A DNA stretch of 64,000 bases from a bacterium 1xD42-67 (GCA_003612335.1 RAYO01000027.1:1-64000); one strand, 5' to 3'. Shown: positions 50,195 through 58,849, counted from the stretch's first letter. Translations and numbers: made by a program. Notes: a model not told the origin generated them from the letters alone.

Positions 50195-51079
50195 TCAGCC
50201 GCCCAACTTCTGCTGGCCGTCTCCTTCCTCCAGCTTTTCGCCCTCCGGCTCCCCCTCCTTCTCGGCGGGGACAGCCTCCCCGGTTTCCGGGTCCACATCA
50301 TAGTCGGCCTCGGGGTACGTCCCCTGGACCTCGTACATATCGGCGCTGACCTCATTCTTTACCATCTCGTCCTGGGCCACGGCCCGCAGGAACTCACTCT
50401 TGAGGGGGGCATACTTCAGCACCCGTTTGAGGACGGTCTTCTTCGCCATCTCCTCGAAGTTCGTCTGCCAGGGGCCGCTCCCATAGCTCTGGGAGAACTT
50501 CTTGGCGTGGTTCCTCACATCGTCGATGGACATGACCTCATAGCCATAGCCGCCGTCCTTGGTCTTGAACATGGCGTAGACATACACAGCCTGCCCCCGG
50601 TCCTTCATAGCCGGAACGTGCTTTAACGTAGGCTCCAGACCGAAGGAATAGGAGAACTCGTCGTTCTCATAGACCACCTGGGCCATGATGGTGGACACAT
50701 CCCCGGAGCGGTAGGCCAGGTCGATAAGCCCCTTATACCCAAGCTGGAACTGGCACTCGTTAGCCCCGACCTTCCGGCTCCAGTAGGGAATGAGGTACGC
50801 CTGCCCCAAGGGGGTGTTCGGCTCCACACCGAGCTGGGCGGCGGTCATCATAGCCCCCAGGAAGGATGGCGGGGTGCAGCTCTGGAGCTTGGGGTTGGTA
50901 GACAGGGCGGACAGGGTAATGCGGGTGAACCGCTCCGGGGTCATCACAGCAGGCAGAGCGGCCTTGATAGCGGGCGCCATCTGCTTGATGTACTGCTGGA
51001 TGGTGGGCTGCTTCCCCTCCTGGGTGCGGGCGGCGGCGGCCTCCTGGGTCCGCCTCTGGATAGTGTTGTTGTTCGCCAT
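50195..51079 (-). CDS. recT: RecT single-strand annealing protein
   Basis: 294 residues. MAPAIKAALPAVMTPERFTRITLSALSTNPKLQSCTPPSFLGAMMTAAQLGVEPNTPLGQAYLIPY and CQFQLGYKGLIDLAYRSGDVSTIMAQVVYENDEFSYSFG are diagnostic. The acidic C-terminal tail is typical. Pairs with the YqaJ exonuclease just upstream (2-nt gap). Confidence 0.95.
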   Translation of the reverse strand: MANNNTIQRRTQEAAAARTQEGKQPTIQQYIKQMAPAIKAALPAVMTPERFTRITLSALSTNPKLQSCTPPSFLGAMMTAAQLGVEPNTPLGQAYLIPYWSRKVGANECQFQLGYKGLIDLAYRSGDVSTIMAQVVYENDEFSYSFGLEPTLKHVPAMKDRGQAVYVYAMFKTKDGGYGYEVMSIDDVRNHAKKFSQSYGSGPWQTNFEEMAKKTVLKRVLKYAPLKSEFLRAVAQDEMVKNEVSADMYEVQGTYPEADYDVDPETGEAVPAEKEGEPEGEKLEEGDGQQKLGG

Positions 51080-51081
51080 AG

Positions 51082-52041
51082 TTAAACGGCCTCCTTTTCC
51101 TCAATCTCAATTTTGAAGGGTCTGGAATTGCTGACCTTGTAGTAACGGCTCAGGTCCAGCTCGGGGTGTTCCTTGGCGAACATAGCCGCCTGGAAGGTCT
51201 TCCGCTCCTGGGGCTTCCAGGATACCCGGAAGCCGGTACAGGTCCCCCGCTGGGCCTCTCCCAGGTCCATCTTGATGATGTTCTTGATTTCCTCCATGCG
51301 GTCAACAATGGCCTCGCCCTGCTTCCCCAGCTCTGCCCACTCTTTCAGCAGGCCCTCACGCCCGAACAGCTCCACCTCGCCGGCCTCAGCAGCACCCTGG
51401 AAAATGGTCTGAAGGGCTTCCCCGGTTGCCTCGGACCCATCCACAGGCGGCGGGGTCCCATCCTGCACATGGCCCCAGAACTCCAGCTCGGCCCCCATCA
51501 GGGCGTCGATTTCGGCCTGGTCCCTCTCCAGGGTGTAGCAGAACACCCCCCGGCCATAGACCATAACGCACAGATACCACCGCTCGGCCCCGGTCACGGC
51601 CATATAGTGGACACACTGGGCGTAATACTGCTCGGGGAACTCTCCCCCCTGGAACTGCCGGACATTCAGCGTGGAGGTGGTCTTGCACTCCAGGCCGGCG
51701 TTCTCCCCGACCACCCACCTGTCGATGTTGGCGTGGGCAAAGGGGTACAGGTCGTTATACAGGATGGCGTTGACCCGCTCCACCTTCTTCCCGGTAGCCT
51801 CCCCCCACCGCTCGGCGACGTACTGCTCCAGGTCCCGGCCCATCCTCATGGCCTCCGTCTCGGGCTTGTCCTCCAGCTTCCCCAGCTTCTCGGCCCACAC
51901 GGACAGCGGGCTGGCCCACTTGGACAGGCCCACGATGGCGGACGCCTCAGACCCTCCAATGGTCTGCCGCCGGACCTCCAGCCACTCAGCCCTGGGCATC
52001 CCCACAGTGGACACCCGCCGGACGTTCTTCGGTCTTTTCAT
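51082..52041 (-). CDS. YqaJ-like 5'-3' exonuclease
   Basis: 319 residues. WLEVRRQTIGGSEASAIVGLSKWASPLSVWAEKLG at the start, then the core AHANIDRWV, GLECKTTS (E-x-K), QYYAQCVHYMAVTGAERWYLCVMVYG (Q-x-x-x-Y). Degrades one strand so RecT can anneal. A C-terminal helical region follows (LLKEWAELGKQGEAIVDRMEEIKNIIK). Confidence 0.93.
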   Translation of the reverse strand: MKRPKNVRRVSTVGMPRAEWLEVRRQTIGGSEASAIVGLSKWASPLSVWAEKLGKLEDKPETEAMRMGRDLEQYVAERWGEATGKKVERVNAILYNDLYPFAHANIDRWVVGENAGLECKTTSTLNVRQFQGGEFPEQYYAQCVHYMAVTGAERWYLCVMVYGRGVFCYTLERDQAEIDALMGAELEFWGHVQDGTPPPVDGSEATGEALQTIFQGAAEAGEVELFGREGLLKEWAELGKQGEAIVDRMEEIKNIIKMDLGEAQRGTCTGFRVSWKPQERKTFQAAMFAKEHPELDLSRYYKVSNSRPFKIEIEEKEAV

Positions 52042-52046
52042 CTCGG

Positions 52047-52259
52047 TTATTCCTCCATTTCCTCGTAGTAGTCGTACACGTCCTTCGCCTCCAGGCAGAC
52101 ATCGCAGCCCATCACCTGATTGAGCGGGTCCGTATAGACGGTTTCACACTCATCCCCACAGACCGGGCAAGTGTACTCCTTCGGCTCCATCCCCGGCGGG
52201 TAGCCCGTCCGCATACAGGCCACGATGACGGGGTGGTCCGGGATGTCGTAGGGGTTCAT
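52047..52259 (-). CDS. Zinc-finger small protein
   Basis: 70 residues. CPVCGDECETVY and GCDVCLEAKDVYDYY supply four cysteines. Overlaps upstream gene by 4 nt. Unknown. Confidence 0.65.
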   Translation of the reverse strand: MNPYDIPDHPVIVACMRTGYPPGMEPKEYTCPVCGDECETVYTDPLNQVMGCDVCLEAKDVYDYYEEMEE

Positions 52260-52495
52260 CCTTCCACCCCCTTCCGCTTATCCCACACAAGGGAGTTGGG
52301 GTCGCTCACAGCCTCCATGATAGCGGCCTGGAAGACAGCAGCCTCGAAGACGTTCTCGCTGTCCTCAGCAATCCCGTTGTAGATGCCATTGATAACGGCC
52401 AGGGTTTCGTGGGCCAGCTCCTCCAGGGACCCGTCGATGTCGCAGGTGACCTCGATTTCATCCTCCCCGACGCTGGCGGCCTGTATCTTAATCAC
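52256..52495 (-). CDS. Small phage protein, paralogue of the next gene
   Basis: 79 residues from GTG 52495. GSLEELAHETLAVINGIYNGIAEDSENVFEAAVFQAAIMEAVSDPNSLVWD aligns with the upstream gene's EGNLKTLTLNTIEAVHAIYRAMAEDG...LAVAQAVGNPRSPVWD. Overlaps it by 4 nt. Evidently a tandem duplicate; function unknown. Confidence 0.65.
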   Translation of the reverse strand: MIKIQAASVGEDEIEVTCDIDGSLEELAHETLAVINGIYNGIAEDSENVFEAAVFQAAIMEAVSDPNSLVWDKRKGVEG

Positions 52496-52758
52496 GGCTG
52501 GCCCTCCTTCCCCTCCAGCACAGAGATGGGGTCGTCGCTCAGGTCCCACACAGGGGACCGGGGGTTGCCCACGGCCTGGGCGACAGCGAGCTTGAACAGC
52601 TCCAGGGACTGAGGCGGGCCGCCATCCTCAGCCATAGCCCTGTAGATGGCGTGGACGGCCTCGATGGTATTCAGGGTGAGGGTCTTCAGGTTCCCCTCGA
52701 TACCGCACCGGCACTTCGACCTTCCGTGTCCATCGGGTTCGATTTTCAGCTCAATCAC
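52492..52758 (-). CDS. Small phage protein, paralogue of the previous gene
   Basis: 88 residues from GTG 52758, which has the phage's repeated leader GAAAGGAGAAATAACC. Beta strand start, CRC, then a helical C-terminal half shared with its neighbour. Unknown. Confidence 0.65.
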   Translation of the reverse strand: MIELKIEPDGHGRSKCRCGIEGNLKTLTLNTIEAVHAIYRAMAEDGGPPQSLELFKLAVAQAVGNPRSPVWDLSDDPISVLEGKEGQP

Positions 52759-52837
52759 GGTTATTTCTCCTTTCAAACCGCTTGACAGCGGTGTTTTGAT
52801 GTGGTACATTGAGGATGGTTATTTTTCCTGGCCGCCT

Positions 52838-53323
52838 TCAGCCCTTCCCGGGGGTTGGGGCGGCTTCCTTTATGGCCCCGCCCACCAGCAGCATATCGGT
52901 GATGGTGTTCTCCAGCTCCCGGAGGAAGTCCAGGGCCTTGGCGAAGTCTTCCCGCTCGGTTTCATCTATCACCCCGTCGTAGGCGATTTCCTCCAGAGTG
53001 TCGGCCACCTGAAGGGCCTCCTTCAGCATCCGCCGGACCCTCAGCGTGGCGAAGGGCAGGGGCCGCTCGGTTGCGGCCTTCCCGGTCATCTTCCCAACAG
53101 GGCAGTCGGCGCAATACTGGAGAAGGAGGGACTGGCACCCATACCGCTCGGAGTACAGGACAGCGTCCTCGGGGGACATCTGCACGTCGCCCCTCTCATG
53201 CCTCCCGATTGTCTCAGGGGAGAAGGGGACCGCCATAGAAGCAGCCACCCGGTTCGCATATCCAGCCCTCGACCTTGCCTCCCGAAGATACTCGGGGGGC
53301 CTTTTTGTTGCTGTTGCTGACAC
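52838..53323 (-). CDS. XRE-like HTH phage regulator
   Basis: 161 residues from GTG 53323. EYLREARSRAGYANRVAASMAVPFSPETIGRHERGDVQMSPEDAVLYSERYG is an HTH; CADCPVGK adds two cysteines; helical C-terminus. Possibly controls early gene expression. Confidence 0.75.
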   Translation of the reverse strand: MSATATKRPPEYLREARSRAGYANRVAASMAVPFSPETIGRHERGDVQMSPEDAVLYSERYGCQSLLLQYCADCPVGKMTGKAATERPLPFATLRVRRMLKEALQVADTLEEIAYDGVIDETEREDFAKALDFLRELENTITDMLLVGGAIKEAAPTPGKG

Positions 53324-53369
53324 GCTCTATCACTCCCTTCGTGGTATCATAGGGAATAGTTCCAGGGGG

Positions 53370-54452
53370 TCAGGCCCCGGTGACTTCCTTAGCGTCGTAC
53401 AGGGCGTTCCTGGTGTACTGGCGCTGCCACGCCCCCTGGCTCGGCGCCCATTTGAAAGCCCGATGCCTCAGTTTCGACCGCATTTCCTCGTCCGGCTTCT
53501 CCTCGAAAAAAATCTGCACCCGGTTCAGGTCAGTGTTGATGACCACCTCGCCGCCCTCGAAGGTCCAGCCCTCCGGGGCCTCCTCGGTCTGGCGCTTCTC
53601 CAGCTCCTTGACACGGGCCTCATACCGCCGGATGTTGGCGTTGTTGTTAGACAGCGCATAGGCGGGATAGCCCACTCGCCCGCAGTAGTCAGGCGCCCGA
53701 AGCTCCTTGATTTCCTCAGAGGAAAAGCCCAGCTCGCACAGCCGGCGGTCGCCCTCCTCGGTGTCCTTCAGGCGGATAGCGGCGTTGGCCGCCTTCATCA
53801 GCTCCTGGTGCTTCTTCAGGCGCTCGACTTCCTTCCTCAGCTTCTCCAGGGCGTTCGGGTCATCAGAGCTGATGCCGCCGGTCCCGACGGACCGCATCCG
53901 CTCCAGCAGCCCCATGATTTCGCTGTACTCCTTCGCATTTCTCTCCAGGGCGGCGACCTGTTTCTCCTTCTTCCTCACAGGGAAGTTGCCAGCGCCGGAC
54001 ACCAAGACAGAGGGACACATACACCCGATGCGGCTCTCGGCGTTCATATTCTCAGCCAGCCGCTTGGAGAAGGAGGCCAGCAGCCCGTCGATTTTCTCAT
54101 GGTACATGGGGTCGGTCTTCTTCTTCAGGCAGTAGGCCAGGAAGGAGGCCCTGTCCACCTCCAGGCGGTACGCCCACGTCTTCTGGCCCTCGGGATAGTC
54201 CCGGAAGGACATCATGTTGTGGGCAGTCCTGGCGGTAGCCTCGTCGATAGCGTGGTAGACGGGGGACGGGCCAGCGACCAGGCCAAGGGCCGCCACGGTG
54301 TCATCGGGCAGGGCCTCGGTGAACTCCCTGTACCCGTAGAAGGTATAGCCCTTGAAGGCCGCCCCGTTCTTCCCGTAGCTCTCAGTCAGGGCCAGGGTCG
54401 GCAGCTCCAGTTCGGCAGGCATCTCGGGGGTGGTTATGTAGTAGCGATACAT
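53370..54452 (-). CDS. DUF3560-like/polyvalent-type phage protein
   Basis: 360 residues from ATG 54452 (leader GAAAGGAGAAATAACC). MNAESRIGCMCPSVLVSGAGNFPVRKKEKQVAALERN, a helical middle (ALEKLRKEVERLKKHQELM), and a C-terminal GGEVVINTDLNRVQIFFEEKPDEEMRSKLRHRAFKWAPSQGAWQRQ unit widespread in phage and plasmid polyvalent proteins. Such proteins often enter with DNA to counter defence, but role here is inferred. Confidence 0.6.
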   Translation of the reverse strand: MYRYYITTPEMPAELELPTLALTESYGKNGAAFKGYTFYGYREFTEALPDDTVAALGLVAGPSPVYHAIDEATARTAHNMMSFRDYPEGQKTWAYRLEVDRASFLAYCLKKKTDPMYHEKIDGLLASFSKRLAENMNAESRIGCMCPSVLVSGAGNFPVRKKEKQVAALERNAKEYSEIMGLLERMRSVGTGGISSDDPNALEKLRKEVERLKKHQELMKAANAAIRLKDTEEGDRRLCELGFSSEEIKELRAPDYCGRVGYPAYALSNNNANIRRYEARVKELEKRQTEEAPEGWTFEGGEVVINTDLNRVQIFFEEKPDEEMRSKLRHRAFKWAPSQGAWQRQYTRNALYDAKEVTGA

Positions 54453-54466
54453 GGTTATTTCTCCTT

Positions 54467-54778
54467 TCAAATCTTTCCGGCTTCCCGGCGTTGTCTCACC
54501 TCGAATGGCTCCACTTTCTTCCCGGCGAAGCAGTAGCCGCAGTAGACCCAATAATCGGGTCCGTCAAGGCTCACTTTCTTTTCAAAGGTCATGTGCGTAT
54601 AGGCAGGCATCCCGGTGTCCGGGTCAATAGCCCTGCTGTAAGCCTCTCCAGCCTGCCGGAGGTCATCCCGGTATGTAGTAGGCAGCAGCTCCAGGACGAT
54701 ACGGTCAACGGTCGCCTCGTCCACCACGTCCCCAGGCTTCAGCTTTCGGCCCATCATCTGAACGGGCAGGGGTAACAT
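54467..54778 (-). CDS. Phage protein, unknown
   Basis: 103 residues. GDVVDEATVDRIVLELLPTTYRDD, DYWVYCGYCFAG with two cysteines. Overlaps the upstream gene by 25 nt. Confidence 0.6.
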   Translation of the reverse strand: MLPLPVQMMGRKLKPGDVVDEATVDRIVLELLPTTYRDDLRQAGEAYSRAIDPDTGMPAYTHMTFEKKVSLDGPDYWVYCGYCFAGKKVEPFEVRQRREAGKI

Positions 54779-54939
54779 GGCTTTCGCTTCACCTCCAGAA
54801 CAGCGGGCGTCTGGTACGTCAGCCGGATGGCCTTCACCTCACGGCCCTGGGTCTTTTCCTCCTTCTCGGCCTCACAGTCGCAGACCTCTCCAGGGTCAAG
54901 ATGGCATCCGCACTTCGGGCACTCTTTCCAGTATGGCAA
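54754..54939 (-). CDS. Zinc-ribbon small protein
   Basis: 61 residues. CPKCGCHLDPGEVCDCEAE at the N-terminus, CYPCPF at the end. Unknown. Confidence 0.6.
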   Translation of the reverse strand: MPYWKECPKCGCHLDPGEVCDCEAEKEEKTQGREVKAIRLTYQTPAVLEVKRKPCYPCPFR

Positions 54940-54943
54940 GCTC

Positions 54944-55177
54944 TCACTCCTTCCTCGGCTCCTTCGCCGACTTCTTCCAGGGGGGACGGACCCCAGGCTC
55001 GTACATCGTCCGGCTATCGAAATAGCCCTTGCTGACCCGCCCAGACACGGTGAAGTAGCCCTCCCGTTCCAACTCCTGGTTGAACTGCTTCATAATCTGA
55101 TAGGCTTTAGACCTCCCCACCCCGAGGATGCTCATAACGTCCTCGACGGAGTAAAACCTGTCGCACGGGGTATTCAT
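54944..55177 (-). CDS. Excisionase-like/HTH_17-type DNA-binding protein
   Basis: 77 residues. FYSVEDVMSILGVGRSKAYQIMKQFNQELEREGYFTVSGRVSKGYF is a MerR/excisionase-like winged HTH. Overlaps the next upstream gene by 4 nt. It may act as the recombination directionality factor, or as an early regulator. Confidence 0.7.
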   Translation of the reverse strand: MNTPCDRFYSVEDVMSILGVGRSKAYQIMKQFNQELEREGYFTVSGRVSKGYFDSRTMYEPGVRPPWKKSAKEPRKE

Positions 55178-55383
55178 CGGGCCGCCGCCTCCTTCCTGTA
55201 GTAGCTGTCGATGTAGGCATCCACAGCAGGAACAAGGTCATGTCCCGGCGTTCGTCCGGCCATAGCAGCCACAAGGGTCGTCCGCTTCACCTTGGCGCCG
55301 GCGGCCAGTTCCTCGGCGGTCATCCCGGTTTCGGCCAGGAAGATGCTGACCTTTGTCCCGAACTCGCTTTTCGGCTTCTTCAC
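55174..55383 (-). CDS. Small HTH protein
   Basis: 69 residues from GTG 55383 (AAGGAGGACGTTCA upstream). FGTKVSIFLAETGMTAEELAAGAKVKRTTLVAAMAG is a XRE-like HTH. Paired with the excisionase-like gene. Confidence 0.65.
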   Translation of the reverse strand: MKKPKSEFGTKVSIFLAETGMTAEELAAGAKVKRTTLVAAMAGRTPGHDLVPAVDAYIDSYYRKEAAAR

Positions 55384-55437
55384 TGAACGTCCTCCTTTCG
55401 TCTCTTGTTTTTGCGTCTCATTTTTGATATACTATCC

Positions 55438-55665
55438 TCACCACTCAGCTCGGCACCTGTGCGGCAGGAAGGCTACGTCCCGGTCCGGGGAGGGGGCGTC
55501 CTGCCTCGCAAGCCGCCCGTAGATACTCACACCCTCGTCGGTGATGAACTCCACCTGTCCGCCGCTCAGGTCCACGAAGACAGGCTCCTCGTCAACGGGG
55601 ATGTTCTTCCCCTTTACCCGGTGGTATATCCAGTCGATGGACCTCCCGCAATACCTACACCGGGC
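55438..55665 (-). CDS. Zinc-ribbon phage protein
   Basis: 75 residues from GTG 55665. ARCRYCGRSIDWIYHRVKGKNIPVDEEPVFV matches a frequent phage zinc ribbon; late FLPHRC adds ligands. Confidence 0.65.
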   Translation of the reverse strand, partial: ARCRYCGRSIDWIYHRVKGKNIPVDEEPVFVDLSGGQVEFITDEGVSIYGRLARQDAPSPDRDVAFLPHRCRAEW

Positions 55666-55819
55666 CACAGTCCCCGCCCCCTTCCTCGTCGTCATCAAAG
55701 GCCGGCAGGCTCTCGATATACCGCTCGACGAACGGGATATGCGGCAGGATATAGTCGGCAATACACCCGCCGACGGCCAGTATCAGCAGATACGCAGCCA
55801 TGATTGCCAGCTCCACCAT
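55655..55819 (-). CDS. 54-residue membrane protein
   Basis: ATG 55819 with GAGGGGGG upstream. One helix (LAIMAAYLLILAVGGCIADYIL), then an acidic tail. Unknown. Confidence 0.6.
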   Translation of the reverse strand: MVELAIMAAYLLILAVGGCIADYILPHIPFVERYIESLPAFDDDEEGGGDCGPV

Positions 55820-55832
55820 GTCGCCGCCCCCC

Positions 55833-56018
55833 TCAAAACACATTGATGTCGATTGTCCCGGAGATGCCCTCGGCGACCTCCATAGCAGACGGTGGGTCAG
55901 GGACTACGCACAATCTGTTCCAGTCGCAGCCGTCCGGGCACTCCCGCACAAGGATTTCAAGGTCCCCGTATTCAGCTACAGCCTTTTGCAGCTCGGCGAT
56001 AAGTTCACTCGCTTTCAT
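55833..56018 (-). CDS. 61-residue phage protein
   Basis: KASELIAELQKAVAEYGDLEILVRE, a pattern common to small phage proteins (HHH-like 'GD.EV' form). Function unknown. Confidence 0.6.
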   Translation of the reverse strand: MKASELIAELQKAVAEYGDLEILVRECPDGCDWNRLCVVPDPPSAMEVAEGISGTIDINVF

Positions 56019-56033
56019 CGCCTCGCCCCCCCT

Positions 56034-56417
56034 TCAGAATAGTTTCAGGTTCTCGCCATAGTAGGCCCGCCCATTTTGGCAGGGCTTGTCCCCCTCCTTC
56101 TTGTAGAAGGGCCATCCAGAACAGAGGTATGCGCCCCTGTCTGTTCTCCCGTGGCAACGTGAGCAGTTGTCACAGTTCTCCGGGCGGGTCCAGCCTCTCG
56201 GCTTGAAGTGACCACAGGCCGGAGTGTTGAGGTAAATCCTCACATTCTGTGGCCTCCTGTCTTTACACTCACACCCGGCCCCCCTCGTCTCGTCAAAGCC
56301 AATGAAGGGGTGGTAATACAGCGTCATCCCTCCAGGCCCTTCGGCCTCGGCCCACTCAGGGGCGAACAGCATCTCGACGAAGTTCCCGAAGAACTCACAC
56401 TCGCCGCAAGTAGCCAT
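56034..56417 (-). CDS. Cys-rich phage protein
   Basis: 127 residues with about 11 cysteines (CGECEFFG, GCECKD, CDNCSRCHG, CSGW), likely binding more than one metal ion. Unknown. Confidence 0.6.
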   Translation of the reverse strand: MATCGECEFFGNFVEMLFAPEWAEAEGPGGMTLYYHPFIGFDETRGAGCECKDRRPQNVRIYLNTPACGHFKPRGWTRPENCDNCSRCHGRTDRGAYLCSGWPFYKKEGDKPCQNGRAYYGENLKLF

Positions 56418-56426
56418 CCCGACCCC

Positions 56427-56804
56427 TCAGTCATCCAGGGACGTGCATCGGACAAGCCCGCCGGCATACTCCTCGATGCGGGAAGGGTGGAGGTTATCCC
56501 TGATATACAGGGTGAGGGTATCGGCGGGGCGGTTTGTCCAGAGCTTCAACACCTCAATCGCCCAGTAGACCAAATTTCTGGAAAGCCTGTCCCTACGCTC
56601 CCAGATGGTAACAGCCACACAGAGGCCGACGGTCGCTCTCCCGTACTCAGGGAGGATGCTGTCAAACTCCCGCACGACATTCGGGTTGGACATCTTCCCG
56701 GCAGCCTCCCTTGCCTTCTTCAGGAAGGAAAAGCGGTGCTCACGGCTCCCATCGCCGTTTGCCGTTTTCTTGACCTCCCTGACGAATGTCTGGTCCAGCT
56801 TCAT
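56427..56804 (-). CDS. Phage protein, unknown
   Basis: 125 residues, helical: VREFDSILPEYGRATVGLCVAVTIWERRDRLSRNLVYWAIEVLKLW. Unknown. Confidence 0.6.
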   Translation of the reverse strand: MKLDQTFVREVKKTANGDGSREHRFSFLKKAREAAGKMSNPNVVREFDSILPEYGRATVGLCVAVTIWERRDRLSRNLVYWAIEVLKLWTNRPADTLTLYIRDNLHPSRIEEYAGGLVRCTSLDD

Positions 56805-56818
56805 GATCTCCCCTCCCC

Positions 56819-57364
56819 TCAGTCCGCTTGGCAGTAGAGCATGGCGTCGTACCCCAGGCCCTCCAGATACTCCCGCATGGCCTCAGCGGCCTTCGTGCGG
56901 GTCATCCCCTGGCCCACACCACAGCCCATCGGGAGGGAGAAGACGTAGGACTTATTCCCCCACAAATTCCAGACGTAGCAGCCCAGGCCAGCGGTCTTGG
57001 CGGCTGCCTCGACCTTCTTCTTCTCCCATCCAGGGAGGCGGATGGAGGGGGCGTCGAAGTTACAGGTCCCCCCGTCGTCGTCCCCCTTCCGCTCCAGGCC
57101 ATAGGCAAGGGCGGCGGCCAGGTCCTCGGCCAGCTTCTTGTAGCGGCCCTTCGGCTCGGGGACGTGATAGAACTCCCTCAGCCTTTTGAAGTGGCTCAGG
57201 GCCTCGGCCTCGGTTCCGGCCTCGGCGACATCCACTTCCTCGCCTGTCCTCGGGTCCAGCAGCATGACCTCGTACTTCCCCTCGCCCAGCTTGGCGGCGT
57301 CCAGGGTCATCAACCGGCCATCCTTCAGCCGGATGCGCTCGTCTCTCTTGATGCTCTCAATCAT
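56819..57364 (-). CDS. Phage protein, unknown
   Basis: 181 residues from ATG 57364 (AAGGAGCGAGGAACG upstream). N-terminal beta domain (YEVMLLDPRTGEEVD), C-terminal AAEAMREYLEGLGYDAMLYC. Unknown. Confidence 0.6.
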   Translation of the reverse strand: MIESIKRDERIRLKDGRLMTLDAAKLGEGKYEVMLLDPRTGEEVDVAEAGTEAEALSHFKRLREFYHVPEPKGRYKKLAEDLAAALAYGLERKGDDDGGTCNFDAPSIRLPGWEKKKVEAAAKTAGLGCYVWNLWGNKSYVFSLPMGCGVGQGMTRTKAAEAMREYLEGLGYDAMLYCQAD

Positions 57365-57381
57365 CGTTCCTCGCTCCTTCC

Positions 57382-57768
57382 TCAGACCGCCCACCGACCG
57401 TCGGTGTGGAAGTCCCACTCGATACTGCCATCGGGGTACAGATACACGTTATGGGCCTTCACGGTCCACCCATCACTGATACGCTGCATCGTGGCGGCGT
57501 CGTCCGTGTCCTTCTCGGTGGGGGAGGCCACGCACAGGTAGCGCCAGCCGTTGCGGTTCTCATAGACGACCCCCTCCTGGGGGATGATCCGCTTGGCCTC
57601 GTCCAGGAACTTCGCCAGGGGACAGGTCAGGCAGTTTGCGGAGAGGGGCTTGCACCCCATCTCCCGGCAGGCCCTCCCATAGTAGCCGCAAATCATCGGC
57701 GTGGTGTCGGGCTTCCCCTCGTTGGCCTTCTCAAAGAGGGCCTGGACGCTCTCGGTCATCACTCGCAT
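57382..57768 (-). CDS. Cys-containing phage protein
   Basis: 128 residues. CGYYGRACREMGCKPLSANCLTCPLAKFLDEAK suggests metal binding. Unknown. Confidence 0.6.
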   Translation of the reverse strand: MRVMTESVQALFEKANEGKPDTTPMICGYYGRACREMGCKPLSANCLTCPLAKFLDEAKRIIPQEGVVYENRNGWRYLCVASPTEKDTDDAATMQRISDGWTVKAHNVYLYPDGSIEWDFHTDGRWAV

Positions 57769-57771
57769 GGC

Positions 57772-57969
57772 TCAGACCTCCTCGTCAGGGTCCCGGATGT
57801 CCCGGTCCGTGATGCTCCCGTAGGTATAGCCGTTGTCGTTGCACAGGTACACGGGGCGGTCCTCGTCGAAGTCGGACAAGAAGGCAATCAGCTCGCCCAC
57901 GGTCATGGTCCGCTTGCACTGGTCGGGGCCGTAGCCCTCTCGCTTGGTGTCGATGTAAATAGGGGTCAT
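57772..57969 (-). CDS. 65-residue phage protein
   Basis: ATG 57969 with the repeated leader GAAAGGAGAAATAACC. MTVGELIAFLSDFDEDRPVYLCNDNGYTYGSIT is a frequent small-phage-protein pattern. Unknown. Confidence 0.65.
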   Translation of the reverse strand: MTPIYIDTKREGYGPDQCKRTMTVGELIAFLSDFDEDRPVYLCNDNGYTYGSITDRDIRDPDEEV

Positions 57970-58006
57970 GGTTATTTCTCCTTTCTTCTTCCAGGTGCCG
58001 GGGCGC

Positions 58007-58702
58007 TCAGGCCCCGGCGTGGTGGTTGGCTCGGATGGCATCCACCTTGCCCAGCAGCTCCTGGAGGCTCTTGGCGTGGGCGGTGTGGTTGCGGTGCCGG
58101 GACACGGCGGCGGCGAACTCGGGGAGGGCCGGGGCCTCAGCAAACCGAACGATTTCGGCGGCGGCCTTCTCGGCCAGCTCCTCAGCCTCCTCGGCCTGGT
58201 TCTCCAGAATGGAGGCCACGGCTTCCAGGTCCTCGGCGCTCAGGGTCTTGGCCTCCAGCTTCCTGATGACCGCCTGGGCCTCGTCCCTGGCCTGCTGCTT
58301 CTCGGCAATCTCCTGGGCGAGCTTCCCTTCCAGCTCCTTGACCTTGGCTTCCAGCTCGGTGACCTTCTCGGCGGCGGCATCGGCCAACCGCTTCTGGGAA
58401 TTTCCCCAGTCGTTCTCGATATTCCACTCAGCGTCCTCGAAGCACCCCTCAAAGGCTGTCCCGATATAGCTGTCCGGCCCCAGGTCGGCCACCATCTGGC
58501 GGATGACCTCCAGCGTCTCCCGCTCGTTCCGCTTGGTGGCGGGGGCGTCGGTCCTCAGCAGCTCAATGGACTGGAACGTCCTCCCGCACTCCTTGGCGGT
58601 TTCCCGGAAGAACTTCTTGGCGGCGGCCTCGGTGCGGTCCACAATGTTCATGCGGAAGGAGGCCCCGTCCTGGGCGGTGTAGGTGATGACGTACTCGTTC
58701 AT
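58007..58702 (-). CDS. First leftward early protein, long coiled coil
   Basis: 231 residues from ATG 58702 (leader GAAAGGAGAAATAACC). N-terminal beta part (YVITYTAQDGASFRMNIVDRTEAAAKKFFRETAK), middle coiled coil (VTELEAKVKELEGKLAQEIAEKQQARDEAQ), helical end. First gene of the leftward early operon. Function unknown. Confidence 0.65.
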   Translation of the reverse strand: MNEYVITYTAQDGASFRMNIVDRTEAAAKKFFRETAKECGRTFQSIELLRTDAPATKRNERETLEVIRQMVADLGPDSYIGTAFEGCFEDAEWNIENDWGNSQKRLADAAAEKVTELEAKVKELEGKLAQEIAEKQQARDEAQAVIRKLEAKTLSAEDLEAVASILENQAEEAEELAEKAAAEIVRFAEAPALPEFAAAVSRHRNHTAHAKSLQELLGKVDAIRANHHAGA

Positions 58703-58771
58703 GGTTATTTCTCCTTTCAACGGTGGGGGCCAGGGTTCCCGGTTCAGCAGGCCCAGCTATCAACAAATTAG

Positions 58772-58849
58772 TATCTACTTTTTTATAGGATGGCTAAATT
58801 ATACCACGATGGTGGTGGTTGTCCAGCGTTTTATACAAAAAAGTAGATA
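58772..58849. repeat. Inverted 13-bp operator pair in the lysogeny control region
   Basis: TATCTACTTTTTT (58772-58784) and its exact inverse AAAAAAGTAGATA (58837-58849) flank the divergent promoter zone between the early operon and the repressor. Likely CI-type repressor operators. Confidence 0.6.
58798..58825 (-). promoter_or_regulatory. Leftward early promoter
   Basis: On the minus strand TGGACA (58825-58820), 16-nt spacer, TATAAT (58803-58798). Lies between the two inverted operators, about 95 nt from the first early start codon. Confidence 0.65.
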
